Source: Limnomonas spitsbergensis (taxonomy: Eukaryota; Chlorophyta; Chlorophyceae; Chlamydomonadales). Taken from it: DNA of 64,000 nt. The translations under genes and the position numbers were made by a program. Under the pieces are notes generated by a model. It saw only the letters and a list, made by a program, of their open reading frames with translations. It made no database searches and was not told the DNA's origin. The stretch lies in NCBI GenBank assembly GCA_037349105.1, contig JAYJMM010000038.1:3446501-3510500 (forward strand), given 5' to 3'. How positions within the stretch are numbered: the stretch's first letter is position 1; each line of letters begins with the position of its first letter. This document shows positions 50,401 to 58,091 of the stretch, piece by piece.

Positions 50401-53400
50401 ATACAACAGGGTTGCCTCAAACCCCACATATTGGGTCGGGTGGGTCCTCCCCGACCCTGAAAAAATTGTGACGGGGCGGGTCCCTGCTCCCCCCTCTCTC
50501 TCCTACCCCCTCTCTCCCCTCCCTATCCTTCCACCTCTCCCCCCCCCTTCTCCCTTCCCCTCTCTTCTTCCCCTTCTATTCCCCCCCCTCTCCCCCCTCT
50601 CCTCTCTTCTCTCTTCTTCCCCTTCTATTCCACCCCTCTCCCATCTTCTCCCCCCTTTGTCTTATTCCCCCTCTCCCCCTCTTCTCCCCCCCTTTGTTTC
50701 CTTCCCCCTCTCCCCCTCTTCTCCCCCCCTTTGTTTCCTTCCCCCTCTCACCCTCTTCTCCCCCCTTTGTTTCCTTCCCCCTCTCCCCCTCTTCTCCCCC
50801 CCTTTGTTCCCTTCCCCCTCTCCCCCCCCCTTTGTCTCCTTCCCCCTCTCCCCCTCTTCTCCCCCCTTTGTTTCCTTCCCCCTCTCCCCCTCTTCTCCCC
50901 CCCTTTGTTTCCTTCCCCCTCCCCCCCTCTCCTCCCCCCTCCTTTGTCTCCTTCCCCCTCTCCCCCTCTTCTCCCCCCTTTGTTTCCTTCCCCCTCTCCC
51001 CCTCTCCTCCCCCCTTTGTCTCCTTCCCCCTCTCCCCCTCTTCTCCCCCCTTTGTTTCCTTCCCCCTCTCCCCCTCTTCTCCCCCCCTTTGTTTCCTTCC
51101 CCATCTCCCCCTCTCCCCCCTCCTTTGTCTCCTTCCCCCTCTCCCCCTCTCTTCTTCCCCTTCTATTCCACCCCTCTCCCCTCTTCTCCCCCCTTTGTCT
51201 TATTCCCCCTCTCCCCCTCTTCTCCCCCCCTTTGTTTCCTTCCCCCTCTCCCCCTCTTCTCCCCCCCTTTGTTTCCTTCCCCCTCTCCCCCTCTTCTCCC
51301 CCCTTTGTTTCCTTCCCCCTCTCCCCCTCTTCTCCCCCCCTTTGTTTCCTTCCCCCTCTCCCCCTCTTCTCCCCCCTTTGTTTCCTTCCCCCTCTCCCCC
51401 TCTTCTCCCCCCTTTGTTTCCTTCCCCCTCTCCCCCTTTCCTCCCCCCCTTTGTCTCCTTCCCCCTCTCCTCCTCTCCTCCCTCCTTTGTCTCCTTCCCC
51501 CTCTCCCCCTCTCCTCCCCCCCTTTGTCTCCTTCCCCCTCTCCCCCTCTTCTCCCCCCCTTTGTTTCCTTCCCCCTCTCCCCCTCTTCTCCCCCCTTTGT
51601 TTCCTTCCCCCTCTCCCCCTCTTCTCCCCCCCTTTGTTTCCTTCCCCCTCTCCCCCTCTTCTACCCCCTTTGTTTCCTTCCCCCTCTCCCCCTCTTCTCC
51701 CCCCCTTTGTTTCCTTCCCCCTCTCCCCCTCTTCTCCCCCCCTTTGTCTCCTTCCCCCTCTCCCCCTCTTCTCCCCCCCTTTGTCTCCTTCCCCCTCTCC
51801 CCCTCTTCTCCCCCCCTTTGTCTCCCCCCCCCCCCCCCCCAGCCCTCCTCCCATCTGACTAGACAGCTTACCTACACTCCAGAGAGCAAGCTCATGACGT
51901 GATCTGGCCTCCCCCCTCCCCCCCCCCCCCCCCTCCTCCCACCTGACTAGACAGCTTCCCTACACTCCAGAGCAAGCTGATGACGTGATCTGGCGATGAA
52001 GTGCGCAAAGCAGGGAGCACGTACATACACATGTGCTGACAGATATCCTACGAGGAGGAGGAGGGAAGAGCATTGAATTAGGAAGGAAGGTCGACAGAGC
52101 ATTTGATGAAGGAGGAGGGGGTGAAGAGCTTGGAACGTGGCAGGATGGGGGAAGAGCACTGAATGAGGCAGGAAGGTTGACAGAGCATTGTATGAGGCAG
52201 GAGGGGATAAAGAGCTTGGAATGCGGCAGGAGGGGGAAGGAGCGTTGAATGAGGCAGGGGGCACATGCATACACATGTGATGACAGATCTCCTTCAAGGA
52301 GGAGGGGGGTGGGGCAGATAGCGTGGGGCATGGGAAGGGGGAAGCAGCAATGTATGACGAATGAGGGGGGGGGGGGAAGCACTGGTTTTTACGAGAATAC
52401 ATGTGTGGCGTGAGTGTCCCATGAAGGGGAGGGGAGGTGGATGCATTTGACAAAGCAGATTGGATCACAGTCATCGACGAGCCATGCCACTTCCAGCAAA
52501 CTCCAGGGAAAGTCACACGTATGGCAAGGTAATGCCACACTTATGCACACAAATGTCACACTAAATGGCAGAGTACATCCATTTGCACAGCCTCTCCCCG
52601 CCACCTCCCACTGGTGGACAGTGAATGCACAGTGAAAGCCACACCCAATCCCCCACACCACCTCCCACTGGTGCACAATAATGCACAGTTCGGTTCACAC
52701 TTATGTAAACATAAGATCACACTTATGCACAGTGCAGGCCACAACCGGTCCCCCACACCACCTCCCACTGGTGAATACTTATGCAAACATAAGATGCACA
52801 TGTATGCACACATGTTCACACATATACACACTTAAGCAAACATCAGATGGACATGTATGCACACTTTTGCAATCACGAGATGCACACTTGAGATCCCACG
52901 TACGCAACATGAGATGCACACTCCTGCATACTTGAGATCCCACGTACGCAACATGAGATGCACACTCCTGCACACTTGAGATCCCACGTACGCAACATGA
53001 GATGCACACTCCTGCACACTTGAGATCCCACGTACACAACATGAGATGCACACTCCTGCACACTTGAGATCCCACGTACGCAACATGAGATGCACACTCC
53101 TGCACACTTGAGATCACACGTACGCAACATGAGATGCTCACTCCTGCACACTTGAGATCCCACGTACACAACATGAGATGCACACTCCTGCGCACTTGAG
53201 ATCACACGTACGCAACATGAGATGCACACTCCTGCACACTTGAGATCACACGTACGCAACATGAGATGCACACTCCTGCACACTTGAGATCACACGTACG
53301 CAACATGAGATGCACACTCCTGCACACTTGAGATCACACGTACGCAACATGAGATGCACACTCCTGCACACTTGAGATCACACGTACGCAACATGAGATG

Positions 53401-56400
53401 CACACTCCTGCACACTTGAGATCACACGTACGCAACATGAGATGCACACTCCTGCGCACTTGAGATCACACGTACGCAACATGAGATGCACACTCCTGCA
53501 CACTTGAGATCCCACGTACGCAACATGAGATGCACACTCCTGCACACTTGAGATCACACGTACGCAACATGAGATGCACACTCCTGCACACTTGAGATCC
53601 CACGTACACAACATGAGATGCACACTCCTGCACACTTGAGATCCCACGTACACAACATGAGATGCTCACTCCTGCATATTTAAAATCCTACGTACACAGC
53701 ATGAGATGCCTACTCCTGCACACTTGAGATCCCACGTACACAACATGAGATGCACACTCCTGCACACTTGAGATCCCACGTACACAACATGAGATGCTCA
53801 CTCCTGCATATTTGAGATCCCACCAGTAAATATTGAACGCACTCAAAGCACTGGGCAGCCAACTCTGAGCCAACTGGTCTTCACTTGAGACAGGCCTACA
53901 GCTGATGGCCCCAGCAGCAGCGATTTAGCTAGGATTTTTTAAAGGATATATTTTAAAATGATCAATTGCAGGAAATGTTTTATTAACTAATCTTCATCCT
54001 GGGGGGGGGAACTTCAAATATCGTCGTTTTTTTCGGGGGGGGATTTTGTAATCACTTTTTTTTTATTTCTGCAGTGTTGAGGTCTTCCTCCTCCTATGAT
54101 CACCCACGCCATACGCCAATAGAGCATGGGTGTTGATGCTTGCCCCTCCCTCTCCCCACCTTCACTCAATGCCCCCAGCCATGGACCTGTGGGTACCAAG
54201 GCCTTCCTCCCCCTCCCTCCCTCCCTCCCACCACCTCATCTCAGGGCCCTCAACTGTGGCCCTTGGCGTGTTGAGGCTTGCCCCTCCCTCCGTCCCTCCC
54301 CAACTCCTCTCAAAGCCCTCAACCGTGGCCCTGTGGGTATCGTGGCCTTCCTCCCCCTCCCTCCCCATCACCTCTCAGGACCCTCAACCGTGGCCCTGTG
54401 GGTATCGTGGCCATCCTCCCCCTCCCTCCCTCCCTCCCTCCCACCTTCTCACAAGACCCTCAACCGTGGTCCTTGGGGTATCAAGGCTTGCCCCTCCCTC
54501 CGTCCCTCCCCACCACCTCTCAGGGGGGCCCTCAACCGTGGTCACGGGGGCATTTAAGTCAAATATAGTTCGACATGTCGAAGCCTGCCCCCTCCTAGTG
54601 CACCCAGCCAGGGCCACTGGGTTGATACAGTCTACCAGAATTGAAGATGTCGAAACCCGTTCCCACTTAGTGCCCCCAGCCATGGCCGCAGGGGCGTTAC
54701 GGTCAAAGCCCGCCCCCTTTTTCAACGTCCAGCTGTGGCCACAGGGTTCATACGGTCTACCATACCCTAACCCTACACTTCTAGACCTGCCCCTCATCCA
54801 AGAACCCTGAACCCTAAACCCTAAACCCAGAACCGACCATGAGCCCCGCAGCGCTCCGTCCCGGGGTTGATACCGTCTAACATACCCTTATGCTACAATT
54901 CTGCCCCCTCTTCCCAGAACCCGTAACCCTAAACCCAAACCCAGAACCCAGAACCGACCATGAGCCCCGCAGCGCTCCGTCCCGGATGGTAATCCAGAAC
55001 CGTGAAGGCCTGCAGCAAACGGACCGACAGAACAGGCTCCATTGGCAGGCCGCCCTCCGCTGTCTTCAGCAACCGCATGTACTCGCGGCCCAGACGGGAA
55101 AGCAGCGCGGCCTTAGTGTAGGCAGGCCTGGACGCTGTGGCAGCCACAAAGGCACCACTGCCGACGACGTACGCCATTGCCACCAAACCGTCATTGCCTG
55201 CGAGCGCCTCTGGGGAACCCGCCACCGGCCAGCCTGCCTGCTGCTTCTGAGGCGTGAAGCCTGGCTTGTGGGTCTTGCTGCGGGCTAGCTTGGCTTGCGT
55301 GGCTTCCCCTTTATGCAGCTGCACCATTTCGTCCACGGCCAAGCTAAGGGCCCTGGTTGGACGATGGCGGGTTAGGGATGGGAGGTGGGGCCGGGGTGGG
55401 GGTGGGGGGAGGCGGGGGGCGGGGCGGGGGATGGGGATGGGGTGGGGAGGGTGTGTGTGGAGGGGGGAGAGCAGGTGGGGGATGGTGGGGGGAGAGAGCA
55501 GGTGGGGGGTGGGTGTGTGGGGGGGAAGAGAGTGGGATGGGGACAAGGGCGCGTTGTGCAGCAGCTGTGTGTGGCATGAACTAAAGCCATAGAAGGTACT
55601 CACTGTAACTCTAGCTCTCCGCACTGCATGACAACCGGTCCTAGCTCCGGAAATCCCAGCAGCTTGGACCGCCGCTTTAGGCCAGTCAATTTTTTTTCTG
55701 AAACAATCAGCGATGATGGAACCCTCAATACACATAGAGCTCCCCAAGTCCCCATACTGCTTGTCTGCCAATTCAAAGCGCCCAGAAACTTAGCATCCTT
55801 GAGTAATTGCCAGGCGGGAAAACGATACTCGCTGCTCGACCGCAGTGACCTGCTGGGCATTCGGTTGCACTTCGAGCCCCCTGAATAGCATGTCATGGTA
55901 ACGGTGCAGGTGTGGCTTCGGCCCCGAGCTGCGCTGTTCCCCTAACCCGCACGCCCCTAGGGGGGCGTAGTTTCCTTTCTTTCTTTCTAAGTAGCATGTC
56001 TGCCAATTGGAGCTCCATGGAGCTGAGCGTCCTAAACCCTTCACGTAGTTATCACCAGATGGAAGACCCTTAACCCTAAACCCTAAGCCCTTCACCCTGT
56101 AGTAATCACCAGATGGAAGACCCTTAACCCTAAGCCCTACACCCTACACCCTGTAGTAATCACAAAATGGAAGACCCTTAACCCTAAGCCCTACACCCTA
56201 CACCCTGTAGTAATCACAAAATGGAAGACCCTTAACCCTAAGCCCTACACCCTGTAGTAATCACCAGATGGAAGACCCTTAACCCTAAGCCCTACACCCT
56301 GTAGTAATCACCAGATGGAAGACCCTTAACCCTAAGCCCTACACCCTGTAGTAATCACCAGATGGAAATCCCTTAACCTTAAGCCCTACACCCTACACCC

Positions 56401-56897
56401 TGTAGTAATCACCAGATGGAAAACCCTCAACCCTAAGCCCTACACCCTGTACTAATCACCAGATGGGAGACCCTTAACCTTAAGCCCTACACCCTATACC
56501 CTGTAGTAATCACCAGATGGAAGACCCTTAACCCTAAGCCCTACAACCTACACCCTGTAGTAATCACCAGATGGAAATCCCTTAACCCTAAGCCCTACAA
56601 CCTACACCCTGTAGTAATCACCAGATGGATATCCCTTACTCACTGCACATCGAGTTCCTTCCACTGCGCGACGGCCGCCTCCAACTCCTCAAAGCTGGAG
56701 CTAGCCTGTATCTCCTGGTACGGGTCAGCAGGGGGCTCCATGCCGCCCGGCGCCTCGCTCGCTGTTGCTGCATCGGTTTCAGCTAATGAGGCGGCGCTGG
56801 ATGTGTTGAGCAGGCAGACTTGCCGGCTCGACCAGCAGCTACTGGCGGCGGCAGCGGCGGCGGGGGACGAGGTCCGGGCGTGGCCCATGCCCTGCAT
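33877..56897 (-). CDS. OPR-like helical repeat protein, about 17 exons
   Basis: Exons from 5' to 3' (high to low): 56897-56644, 55697-55604, 55352-54959, 52035-51943, 49562-49473, 48694-48542, 47031-46963, 46789-46679, 44708-44586, 44303-44221, 43812-43704, 41210-41085, 38879-38803, 37393-37308, 36055-35931, 35100-34999, 34032-33877. From the second exon onward all junctions keep phase; the first-to-second join does not, so an exon is missing there. Repeats of about 38-42 residues share a pattern seen in SNLLWGYARMDFYDEQL, VSKILRAFARLKYVNEAFY, VSKIAWSFAVRRQHDVRLYN and NLADLAWAFADRGHKDERIF, as in octotricopeptide/FASTK-like proteins that act on organelle RNA. The N-terminal EELEAAVAQWKEL also fits. 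No RAP domain was seen at the C-terminus, which ends acidic (VLVDDDERS, TAG). About 745 residues are supported. The exon structure is well supported; organelle RNA binding is inferred from the family. Confidence 0.72.
34032..34165 (-). repeat. Copies of the last OPR-exon acceptor
   Basis: The acceptor and exon start, CAG|GTCCTCCCCAACCACCCG, has upstream partial copies between 34060 and 34165: one complete (CATCAG|GTCGTCCCCAACC) and several of the CCAACCACCCGTTG core. Confidence 0.65.
34185..34400 (-). mobile_element. LINE 3' tail in the last OPR intron
   Basis: On the plus strand it starts GAATGACATAACACCTTCGG and contains GGCTCGGCCGCGAGGGCACC, then GGAAGTCTGAAGAATCCCAG and GATCCTAGCCCTCAACAAAG. 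These match, in order, the tails at 640-830 and 21636-21830. No coding part is retained. Confidence 0.6.
35106..35745 (-). repeat. G/C-skewed tandem repeats upstream of an OPR exon
   Basis: The intron side of the acceptor at 35100 is a long pyrimidine-rich run on the minus strand. 35110-35370 has 30-40 bp units of CTTCCCCACCTTCCC and CTCACAT. 35370-35460 is nearly pure C. 35490-35740 has about 60-bp units with TCTCACGCCTGTTCC, the same sequence that sits just before the true acceptor. The polypyrimidine tract itself has been amplified. Confidence 0.75.
36140..36216 (-). pseudogene. Partial copy of the OPR exon at 35931-36055
   Basis: The minus strand reads AACTCTTCCAATCTATGGAG, GTTACATCGGTCGCCTACCT, then CATGAGTGAGC, matching the first 70 bp of the exon that starts at 36055. 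The acceptor CAG has become CTA-like (TACCTAACTC). It lies about 90 bp upstream of the true acceptor. Confidence 0.7.
36957..37058 (+). repeat. 13-bp tandem repeat
   Basis: About eight perfect copies of CATCAAGCCGCAG, in the intron between the exons at 37308 and 36055. The array is very uniform, so recent. Confidence 0.9.
37430..37830 (-). repeat. About 28-bp tandem repeat with telomere-like core
   Basis: About 14 units of GGTTTAGGCTGTAGGATCCA plus GGTTAAG (plus strand), just upstream of the OPR exon at 37393. The unit includes TTTAGG and a BamHI-like GGATCC core. Confidence 0.85.
38885..39365 (-). repeat. Copies of the acceptor of the OPR exon at 38879
   Basis: The upstream side of the exon, CCTTGTACATCCCGCAG|AATCTT, recurs at about 39040-39110, 39165-39240 and 39285-39355 with flanking GACGGGACGCAC and TACCGCGACGCC blocks. 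Each unit is 115-160 bp. The nearest copy keeps a perfect CCCGCAG|AATCTT; the others have CACA in place of the acceptor. Confidence 0.75.
39525..39665 (+). repeat. Dispersed family X copy
   Basis: Contains CCGCGGCCGTCAAAGGCC, GGGACCAAACATGAGCCGGC, GCTGGCCACACCTATGGCCT and GTGTAGCTGACC in the order seen at 30305-30450. Confidence 0.6.
39930..40075 (-). mobile_element. MITE-like short element
   Basis: Homologous to 31045-31200 in inverse orientation, with CTCAGCTACGCAATTCAGCT and CATAATCGGCACAACCCT at its right end. Confidence 0.5.
40890..41000 (+). repeat. Short dispersed repeat (three copies in window)
   Basis: GAAAGAAAGAAAACTACGCC, CCCTAGGGGCGTGCGGGTTA and GGGAACAGCGCAGCTCGGGG. Related copies are at 44990-45065 (plus) and 55905-56000 (minus strand). 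It contains an inverted CGCCCCCTAGGGGCG and no open frame. Possibly a SINE or MITE fragment. Confidence 0.6.
41211..41925 (-). repeat. Copies of the OPR exon start at 41210
   Basis: The acceptor and exon start, CTGACAG|GACCCCGAGGGA then CGCCTGGTCGACCG, recurs in diverged form about every 150 bp (near 41360, 41515, 41685 and 41850). The copies read DPEGCL, DPEGGL, DAEGRL and DPDGRL where the exon reads DPEGRL. Each is followed by GATCC(T/A)-rich spacer. Confidence 0.7.
42390..43540 (-). repeat. 31-bp minisatellite array
   Basis: About 36 units of TATGACCCAGACTCCCTTCC plus CTCCCTGCCCC on the plus strand. A few units carry TTTCCGCTTTGACC instead of CTGCCCCTATGACC. It continues with degenerate units to 43700, where the OPR exon donor at 43703 begins, so the array fills the first 1.3 kb of that intron. 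Confidence 0.95.
43985..44140 (-). mobile_element. MITE-like short element
   Basis: Third member of the family at 31045 and 39930: CTCAGCTACGCAATTCAGCT then GGACCGTAATCGGCACAGCG at its right end. It lies in the OPR intron between the exons at 44221 and 43812. Confidence 0.5.
44490..44585 (-). repeat. Copy of the OPR exon end and donor at 44586
   Basis: The exon end GCCTCAACACCTCGCCATGCTG|GTGAGG in shortened form (CAACACCTCGCCACGCTG then GTGAGGGTGTGG) occurs again near 44488-44520, about 95 bp into the intron. Confidence 0.7.
45105..46190 (+). repeat. 122-bp tandem array
   Basis: About nine near-identical 122-bp units containing GCTAATGGGGTATGCGCACA, GCCGGTGGCCGCCTTTCGCA, GGGCGCAATGCCTGGCAGGG and CCCGAAACTGGACCAGCCTA. 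The GGTGGCCGCC and ACTGGACCAGCCTACG(A)CCTG blocks match dispersed family X, and a divergent single copy continues at 46225-46345, so the array seems to be a tandemised member. Frames stay open over several units (up to 235 codons) but nothing suggests translation. Confidence 0.9.
46525..46645. repeat. About 19-bp GTAC-rich tandem repeat
   Basis: CAGTACAAGCTGTACACAG and variants repeat six to seven times, directly beyond the donor of the OPR exon at 46679. GTACAAGCTGTAC is partly self-complementary. Confidence 0.75.
47050..47425 (-). repeat. Copies of the acceptor of the OPR exon at 47031
   Basis: The exon start CATGCAG|AATGAGGTTTTCTTT recurs about seven times, each 40-60 bp apart and each preceded by a CCCATGTG(A/C)ATGCAG-like acceptor (for example near 47075, 47128, 47180, 47228, 47315, 47368). 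The second half of each unit is TTAACCCTGAACCC. Confidence 0.82.
47520..48541 (-). repeat. 100-bp array made of an OPR exon end plus donor
   Basis: The end of the exon at 48694-48542, GCAGCCTCACCAATCTCATT through GGGGTACTCG, with donor GTGGGTGAAGGG, is repeated ten times at exactly 100-bp steps (junctions near 48441, 48341, 48241 and so on to 47541). Nearly all copies keep an intact GT donor (CACTCG|GTGGATGAAGG). Only the outermost true copy continues into exon sequence with an open frame. Confidence 0.92.
48900..49200. repeat. 54-bp tandem repeat
   Basis: Six units of CCCTCACCGTCCATTCCCCC, TATCTCATGCACACATGTTA and TATGTGCCTGAATG. It lies in the intron between the OPR exons at 49473 and 48694. 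No link to an exon edge was seen. Confidence 0.9.
49205..49472 (-). repeat. Copies of the OPR exon end at 49473
   Basis: The region after the donor (GTACACAGCCTGCAGCTGGG, TACGTGCACAGATGTTGCCA) recurs at about 49300-49370 with TGCCAG|GGTGCACAGCC, and more weakly near 49235-49260. G runs separate the units. Confidence 0.7.
49563..50240 (-). repeat. Copies of the OPR exon start at 49562
   Basis: The acceptor and exon start, TGCAG|GAGCGCGTGCTGGTGGA, recurs at about 49636-49660 (CCGCAG|GAGCGCATGCTGGTG), 49730-49755 (CCGCAG|GAATGCGTGCTGATG), 50018-50045 (CCGCAG|GAGCGCGTGCTGGTG) and 50210-50235 (CAACGTGTGCTGGTCGAGGA). Several copies are preceded by TTGCCC pyrimidine tracts. Confidence 0.8.
50500..51840 (-). 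repeat. 37-bp pyrimidine/purine-rich array
   Basis: About 35 units of CCCCCTCTCCCCCTCTTCTC plus CCCCCCTTTGTTTCCTT on the plus strand. The minus (transcribed-sense) strand is G-rich with many GGGG runs. It lies just inside the intron that begins at the OPR donor at 51942. All frames stay open for hundreds of codons because the unit lacks stops. Confidence 0.95.
51845..51942 (-). repeat. Copy of the OPR exon end at 51943
   Basis: The minus strand repeats GATCACGTCATGAGCTTGCT and GTAAGCTGTCTAGTCAG from the exon 51943-52035. In the copy the donor GTGGGA has become ATGGGA. A run of about 25 G separates the copy from the exon. Confidence 0.75.
52036..52310 (-). repeat. About 36-bp repeat and copy of an acceptor
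   Basis: Six or seven units of CTTCC(T/C)CATTCAA(T/C)GCTCT type fill 52080-52260. At 52263-52300 the minus strand repeats GATCTGTCATCACATGTGTA, a diverged copy of the true acceptor and exon start (ATCTGTCAG|CACATGTG) at 52035. Confidence 0.65.
52870..53830. repeat. 44-bp minisatellite array
   Basis: About 21 units of CACACTCCTGCACACTTGAG, ATC(C/A)CACGTACGCAACATGA and GATG. Two unit subtypes (ATCCCACG and ATCACACG) are partly clustered. Read on the minus strand, three frames are all open; nothing else suggests translation. It lies in the OPR intron between 54959 and 52035. Confidence 0.95.
54110..54760. repeat. About 60-110 bp degenerate tandem repeat
   Basis: Units with CCCTCAACCGTGGCCCTGTG, GGTATCGTGGCCTTCCTCCC and CTCCCTCCCTCC repeat about six times, becoming more diverged after 54560. 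Confidence 0.75.
54835..54958 (-). repeat. Copy of the OPR exon end at 54959
   Basis: GGGACGGAGCGCTGCGGGGC followed by TCATG|GTCGGTTCTGGG occurs at the true exon end and again at about 54836-54872. The copy supports the unusual donor ATG|GTCGGT as the true exon end, since other copies in this gene also start at the junction. Confidence 0.75.
55905..56000 (-). repeat. Short dispersed repeat, third copy
   Basis: The reverse complement matches 40890-41000: AAGAAAGAAAGGAAACTACG, CCCCCCTAGGGGCGTGCGGG and GAACAGCGCAGCTCGGGGCC. Confidence 0.6.
56045..56640 (-). repeat. 45-60 bp tandem array at the donor of the first OPR exon
   Basis: About 11 units of CCCTGTAGTAATCACCAGAT, GGAAGACCCTTAACCCTAAG and CCCTACAC on the plus strand. 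The last unit abuts the donor (GTGAGTAAGGGATATCCATC on the minus strand), so the repeat unit begins with the first intron bases but contains no exon sequence. Confidence 0.9.
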
Positions 56898-56945
56898 GTG
56901 TTGGGTAAGGAGGTGCAGCAGCTTCTTTAAGGGGTGATTCAGCTA

Positions 56946-57896
56946 CAATGAAGCAACATCACGGCCTACGGTCGGAGGGAGAGGTACAGAAAGCTCTGCT
57001 GCTTGGACCACTGGTCGTATGCCGATCATTGTTTGGTTCCCATGGGCCCAGTGGTGGCCGCCCGGCGGATTGCTTAAGGTGGTCTGGTGCTCAGTAGATT
57101 AAAACTGGTGTGCGCGAAATGAACTCTGGCGCGCACTAAGACATGCACTGGTAGGCGTGGAGGTGAGTTTGGGTGCGGTAAAGCACGCATGCAGCCATGC
57201 AGCCATGCTACCAGGATCCCTGCTGCTCGCATGGCAAACCTGCATCATAGTGCGGCTGGAACCAGGTTCATCATGAATTTCAAGGATAGGATGTGGCTGA
57301 GGAGGGCGGGTGAGATAGAGCACACGGGGCATGCCACTGCTGTTATGATCACTGCTGCGCGCATAGCATGGCATGCCAGCATTCCCGCATGACTAGCCTG
57401 GCTGTATATGGGGTAAGATGCAGGTCAGTTTGTGGCATAGCTGTTTTCTCGTAACCATGTGAGGCTGTCTCTTACGTTCGGCACGGCGGGGCAGGCCCTG
57501 CCCGAGGGGCAGCAGGGTCCGGCCTGTTTGTCGCTTGTGCCGGCTGTTAGGCATGACAACGATCGCGTGTATCCACCAGGATTATTCCCCAGCGCCGAGC
57601 CTCCCGTACAGAATAGAACCCTCGCCAAGTCACAGGAGATAGCCGCGGTAACGTCCCATCGGATCAGCAGCCTCGACAGCATGCCGGTTGATTGAAACCA
57701 GTTGATACGAGTGTTCGGCTGCTCTCGATGCCGTGATCATACCACCATGGCGACCGATTTGTGTTTACTGGTCTCCATTTTCGCCGTATTGGAAGTCACA
57801 CTTACGTGAACATCTATGCCACATTCGCAGAAAATGTTGCCGCTGGACTGCCTGCGACACACCTCAACTTTGAAGTAATGATTGTTAACTATATGT
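56946..57896. other. Divergent intergenic region
   Basis: This lies between the minus-strand OPR gene and the plus-strand DRC12-like gene. A family X fragment (GGGCCCAGTGGTGGCCGCCC) lies near 57040-57070. No exon was recognised, although a 5' exon of the OPR gene could be here, because its reading frame stays open to a TAG at about 56945. Confidence 0.4.
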
Positions 57897-57904
57897 TATA
57901 AATA
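57897..57904 (+). promoter_or_regulatory. TATA-box candidate
   Basis: TATAAATA lies 188 bp before the start codon of the DRC12-like gene, in a locally AT-rich stretch. The position suits a core promoter with a 5' UTR of about 160 bp. No transcript start is known. Confidence 0.35.
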
Positions 57905-58091
57905 GCACATTATAAGGTGTCGAGAACCTGTCCGTCGGCCTCGGCCTCGGAGTTACAGCTTAGGATTCCTCGAGTTCTTCGTTAAACCCAGCGGCGAGCT
58001 ACTTGATCGCCAAAGAGGCTTACTTCATTATTTATTTCACAACTTATTGCTCCACACACAAGGCTCCCGGTTCAGGAAAAAGTGAGCGGCC

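Noticed and set aside
50396..51862. Proline/serine-rich protein of 488 codons on the plus strand
   Set aside because: The open frame exists only because the 37-bp unit lacks stops; all three plus frames and the minus strand are open too. It lies in an intron of the OPR-like gene.
52870..53830. CRISPR-like array of 44-bp units
   Set aside because: Units are directly adjacent with no unique spacers, and the genome is eukaryotic with introns. It is a minisatellite.
55790..55905. Possible missing OPR exon
   Set aside because: The open frame looks partly protein-like, but its upstream side is a dispersed repeat and no acceptor and donor pair restores phase between the first two exons.
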